Assembly (NCBI GenBank): GCA_012521315.1
Contig: JAAYMP010000047.1
Span: 1-7,577 of the forward strand
Direction: 5' to 3'
DNA from: Bacillota bacterium
GTDB taxonomy: Bacteria; Bacillota; UBA4882; UBA10575
DNA: 7,577 nt
The position numbers and the translations under genes were made by a program. This document shows positions 5,159 through 7,577 of this stretch, in pieces (position 1 is the stretch's first letter; every line of letters starts with the position of its first letter). The notes beneath the pieces are model-generated. The model ran no database searches. It saw only the letters and a program-made list of their open reading frames with translations, and was not told the origin of the DNA.

Positions 5159-7577
5159 ATGTCGAAAAATGTCTATTTTTTTGGCAATGGTCGAGCCGAC
5201 GGTACTGCTGAGATGAGAAACCTTCTCGGCGGCAAAGGGGCAAACTTAGCCGAGATGACTAATTTAGGGATTCCCGTACCGGCTGGGTTTACCATTACGA
5301 CCGAGGTTTGTACCGCCTATTATCAAAACAATAGACAGTGGCCTGCCGGGTTGGAGGAAGAGATTCGTGAAAACCTAAAAAAAGTCGAATCGGCCATGGG
5401 AAAAGTTTTTGGCGATGTAAACAATCCCTTGCTTGTTTCGGTCCGTTCCGGTGCCCGGGTGTCAATGCCGGGCATGATGGATACCATCTTGAACCTGGGT
5501 TTGAACGACGAAACGGTCCAAGGGCTGATCAAGAGCTCGGGGAACGAGCGGTTTGCCTGGGACAGTTACCGCCGGTTTATCCAGATGTACAGCAATGTGG
5601 TGCTCGGCGCCGACCACAGTAAGTTTGAGGCCATTATCGAAGCGAAGAAGAAAGAGCGGGGCGTTACCCACGATAACGAATTAACCGCCGGAGATCTGAA
5701 AGACCTGGTTGCCAAGTACAAAGATTGGATCAAAGCCAATATGAACCAGGAATTCCCCAGTGACCCCTGGGCGCAGTTGCGGGGGGCGATCAACGCGGTC
5801 TTCTTGTCCTGGATGAACCCGCGGGCGATCACCTACCGGAAACTGCACAAGATCCCTGAGGAATGGGGGACGGCTGTTAATGTCCAGGCCATGGTCTTCG
5901 GGAATATGGGCGACAATTCGGCCACCGGAGTTGCTTTTACGCGTAACCCGTCGACGGGAGAGAATGTCTTCTACGGTGAGTTCCTCATCAACGCCCAGGG
6001 TGAAGATGTGGTGGCTGGGATCAGAACTCCACAGGAGATCAGCTTGTCCGCCTCGCAACAATGGGCCAAGGAAAATGGCATCTCCGAAGCGGAGCGCAAA
6101 GCGAAGTATCCTTCCTTGCAGGAGTATATGCCCGAGTGTTACCAACAGCTGCTGGACCTCCGCCAGAAGCTGGAAGCGCACTACAAAGACATGCAGGATA
6201 TCGAGTTTACCATTGAAGACCGGAAATTATATATGCTGCAAACCAGAAGCGGCAAGCGGACCGGCCAGGCGGCGATTAAAATTGCCGTGGACATGGTGGA
6301 AGAAGGCTTGATTGACAAGAAGACCGGGCTGCTCAGGGTGGAACCGGAACAACTGGATCAACTCTTGCACCCCATGATCGATCCGAAGGCAAAGGTGACC
6401 ATCGTGGGCAAAGGATTACCGGCCAGCCCCGGGGCGGCCGTCGGGCAGGTGGTCTTCTCCGCCGAAGACGCCGAACGTTGGCATGAACAAGGCCATAAGG
6501 TGATCCTGGTGCGGTTGGAAACTTCACCCGAGGATATCAGCGGCATGCATGTGGCCCAGGGGATTCTGACCGCCCGCGGCGGGATGACCTCCCATGCGGC
6601 GGTAGTGGCCCGGGGAATGGGCAAATGTTGTGTGGCCGGCTGTGGCGAAGCCGTGGTGGATGAAGGCAACAAGAAGGTGACCATCAACGGGCATGTCTTT
6701 AAGGAAGGCGATTGGATGACCCTGAACGGCTCCACCGGTGATGTCATTCTTGGGCAAGCTCCCCTGGTCGAGCCGGAGATCGCCGGTAGCTTTCAAACCT
6801 TAATGACTTGGGCGGATGAGGTCCGGGCTTTGCAAGTGCGGACCAATGCGGATACGCCCCATGATGCGAAAGTGGCCCGGGATTTCGGCGCCCAGGGGAT
6901 TGGCCTTTGCCGGACGGAGCACATGTTTTTTGGCCCCGAACCGGAACGGATTAAGGCCGTCCGCGAAATGATCCTGGCCGAGGATGGCGAGGCCAGGAAG
7001 AAGGCGCTGAACAAGATCCTTCCCTACCAGAAGGCTGATTTTATCGCGATCTTCGAGACCATGAAGGATCTGCCGGTGACCATTCGGCTGCTTGATCCGC
7101 CCCTCCACGAGTTCCTCCCCCATGACCGGAAGGGCCAGGAAGAAATGGCCAAAGAGTTGGGGGTTCCGGTGGAGAAGGTGATCGAAAAAGTTAATTCCCT
7201 GAGCGAGTTCAACCCGATGCTCGGTTTCCGCGGCTGCCGTCTGGGGATTATTTATCCGGAGATCTTCGCCACCCAAGTCCAGGCGATCTTTGAAGCCGCC
7301 TGCGCCCTGGCGAAGAAAGGGCAGAAGGTCGTGCCGGAAGTGATGATCCCGTTGGTGGGGACCACCGGCGAACTGCAAAAGATCCGGGAGTACAGCGAGC
7401 AGGTGGCCGAGGAGGTAATGGCCCGGGAAGGTGTGAAACTGGAGTACCTGATCGGGACCATGATCGAACTGCCGCGGGCGGCGTTAATTGCCGATCAAAT
7501 TGCGGAGTATGCCGATTTCTTCTCCTTTGGGACCAACGATATGACCCAGATGGCCTTTGGTTACAGCCGGGACGACG
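5159..7577 (+). CDS. ppdK: Pyruvate, phosphate dikinase, 3' end cut by window edge
   Basis: Cytoplasmic enzyme interconverting pyruvate + ATP + Pi with PEP + AMP + PPi, serving gluconeogenesis or PPi-saving glycolysis in anaerobes. The visible 806 codons are about nine tenths of a usual ~880-residue protein. The ATP-grasp half carries GGKGANLAEM with Lys26, SVRSGAR with Arg96 and LQTRSGKRT with Arg363. The swivelling phosphohistidine domain has GGMTSHAAVVARG with His479 and Thr477, the position modified by PPDK regulatory proteins in other organisms. The PEP/pyruvate barrel shows GLCRTEHMFF (Arg585), Arg643 before LLDPPLHEF, Glu770 and GTNDMTQ (Asn793-Asp794). The catalytic Cys near the C-terminus lies beyond the edge. 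Residues ~295-322 are an extra segment between AGIRTP and YMPECY that the Clostridium symbiosum enzyme lacks, as I recall it. The start ATG has GGAGG 6 bases upstream. No regulatory-protein gene precedes it. Confidence 0.97.
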   Translation, partial: MSKNVYFFGNGRADGTAEMRNLLGGKGANLAEMTNLGIPVPAGFTITTEVCTAYYQNNRQWPAGLEEEIRENLKKVESAMGKVFGDVNNPLLVSVRSGARVSMPGMMDTILNLGLNDETVQGLIKSSGNERFAWDSYRRFIQMYSNVVLGADHSKFEAIIEAKKKERGVTHDNELTAGDLKDLVAKYKDWIKANMNQEFPSDPWAQLRGAINAVFLSWMNPRAITYRKLHKIPEEWGTAVNVQAMVFGNMGDNSATGVAFTRNPSTGENVFYGEFLINAQGEDVVAGIRTPQEISLSASQQWAKENGISEAERKAKYPSLQEYMPECYQQLLDLRQKLEAHYKDMQDIEFTIEDRKLYMLQTRSGKRTGQAAIKIAVDMVEEGLIDKKTGLLRVEPEQLDQLLHPMIDPKAKVTIVGKGLPASPGAAVGQVVFSAEDAERWHEQGHKVILVRLETSPEDISGMHVAQGILTARGGMTSHAAVVARGMGKCCVAGCGEAVVDEGNKKVTINGHVFKEGDWMTLNGSTGDVILGQAPLVEPEIAGSFQTLMTWADEVRALQVRTNADTPHDAKVARDFGAQGIGLCRTEHMFFGPEPERIKAVREMILAEDGEARKKALNKILPYQKADFIAIFETMKDLPVTIRLLDPPLHEFLPHDRKGQEEMAKELGVPVEKVIEKVNSLSEFNPMLGFRGCRLGIIYPEIFATQVQAIFEAACALAKKGQKVVPEVMIPLVGTTGELQKIREYSEQVAEEVMAREGVKLEYLIGTMIELPRAALIADQIAEYADFFSFGTNDMTQMAFGYSRDD

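Overview
The window reads as chromosomal DNA of an anaerobic, probably spore-forming Bacillota (Clostridia or Limnochordia-like). The reasons are strong AGGAGG-type ribosome binding sites, TTG starts on two core genes, a formate-THF ligase plus FolD pair, a pyruvate phosphate dikinase, and a TPR protein that appears to run into a SpoIID-like domain. The phylum call is an inference. Coding GC is moderate to high, while the intergenic stretches are AT-rich.

Layout. From 1072 down to the left edge, on the minus strand, is the N-terminal part of an exported TPR protein with a SpoIID/LytB-like region at its visible end. Its reading frame is open across the whole window edge. A divergent intergenic region (1073-1452) follows. 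It holds a near-consensus promoter for each flanking gene and, between them, an unexplained cluster of hairpins, including a compact three-way-junction-like fold followed by a terminator-like stem with seven T's. On the plus strand come murI (1453-2262), fhs (2280-3953), folD (4028-4906) and the first ~806 codons of ppdK (5159 to the right edge).

How the genes work together. murI supplies D-glutamate for peptidoglycan. fhs and folD are consecutive steps of tetrahydrofolate one-carbon metabolism: formate to 10-formyl-THF, then to 5,10-methenyl- and 5,10-methylene-THF. In acetogens or syntrophs these steps form the methyl branch of the Wood-Ljungdahl pathway; elsewhere they feed purine, serine/glycine and thymidylate synthesis. 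ppdK interconverts pyruvate and PEP with ATP, Pi, AMP and PPi. murI and fhs are 17 bases apart and surely cotranscribed. folD follows after 74 bases with no terminator. ppdK follows a 252-base leader with its own candidate promoter and a 13-base palindrome.

I see no defence system, mobile element, CRISPR array, tRNA or rRNA. All the proteins belong to known families. The parts that deserve a second look are non-coding: the folded element at 1183-1330, the four tandem Shine-Dalgarno-like repeats ahead of folD, and the ppdK leader.
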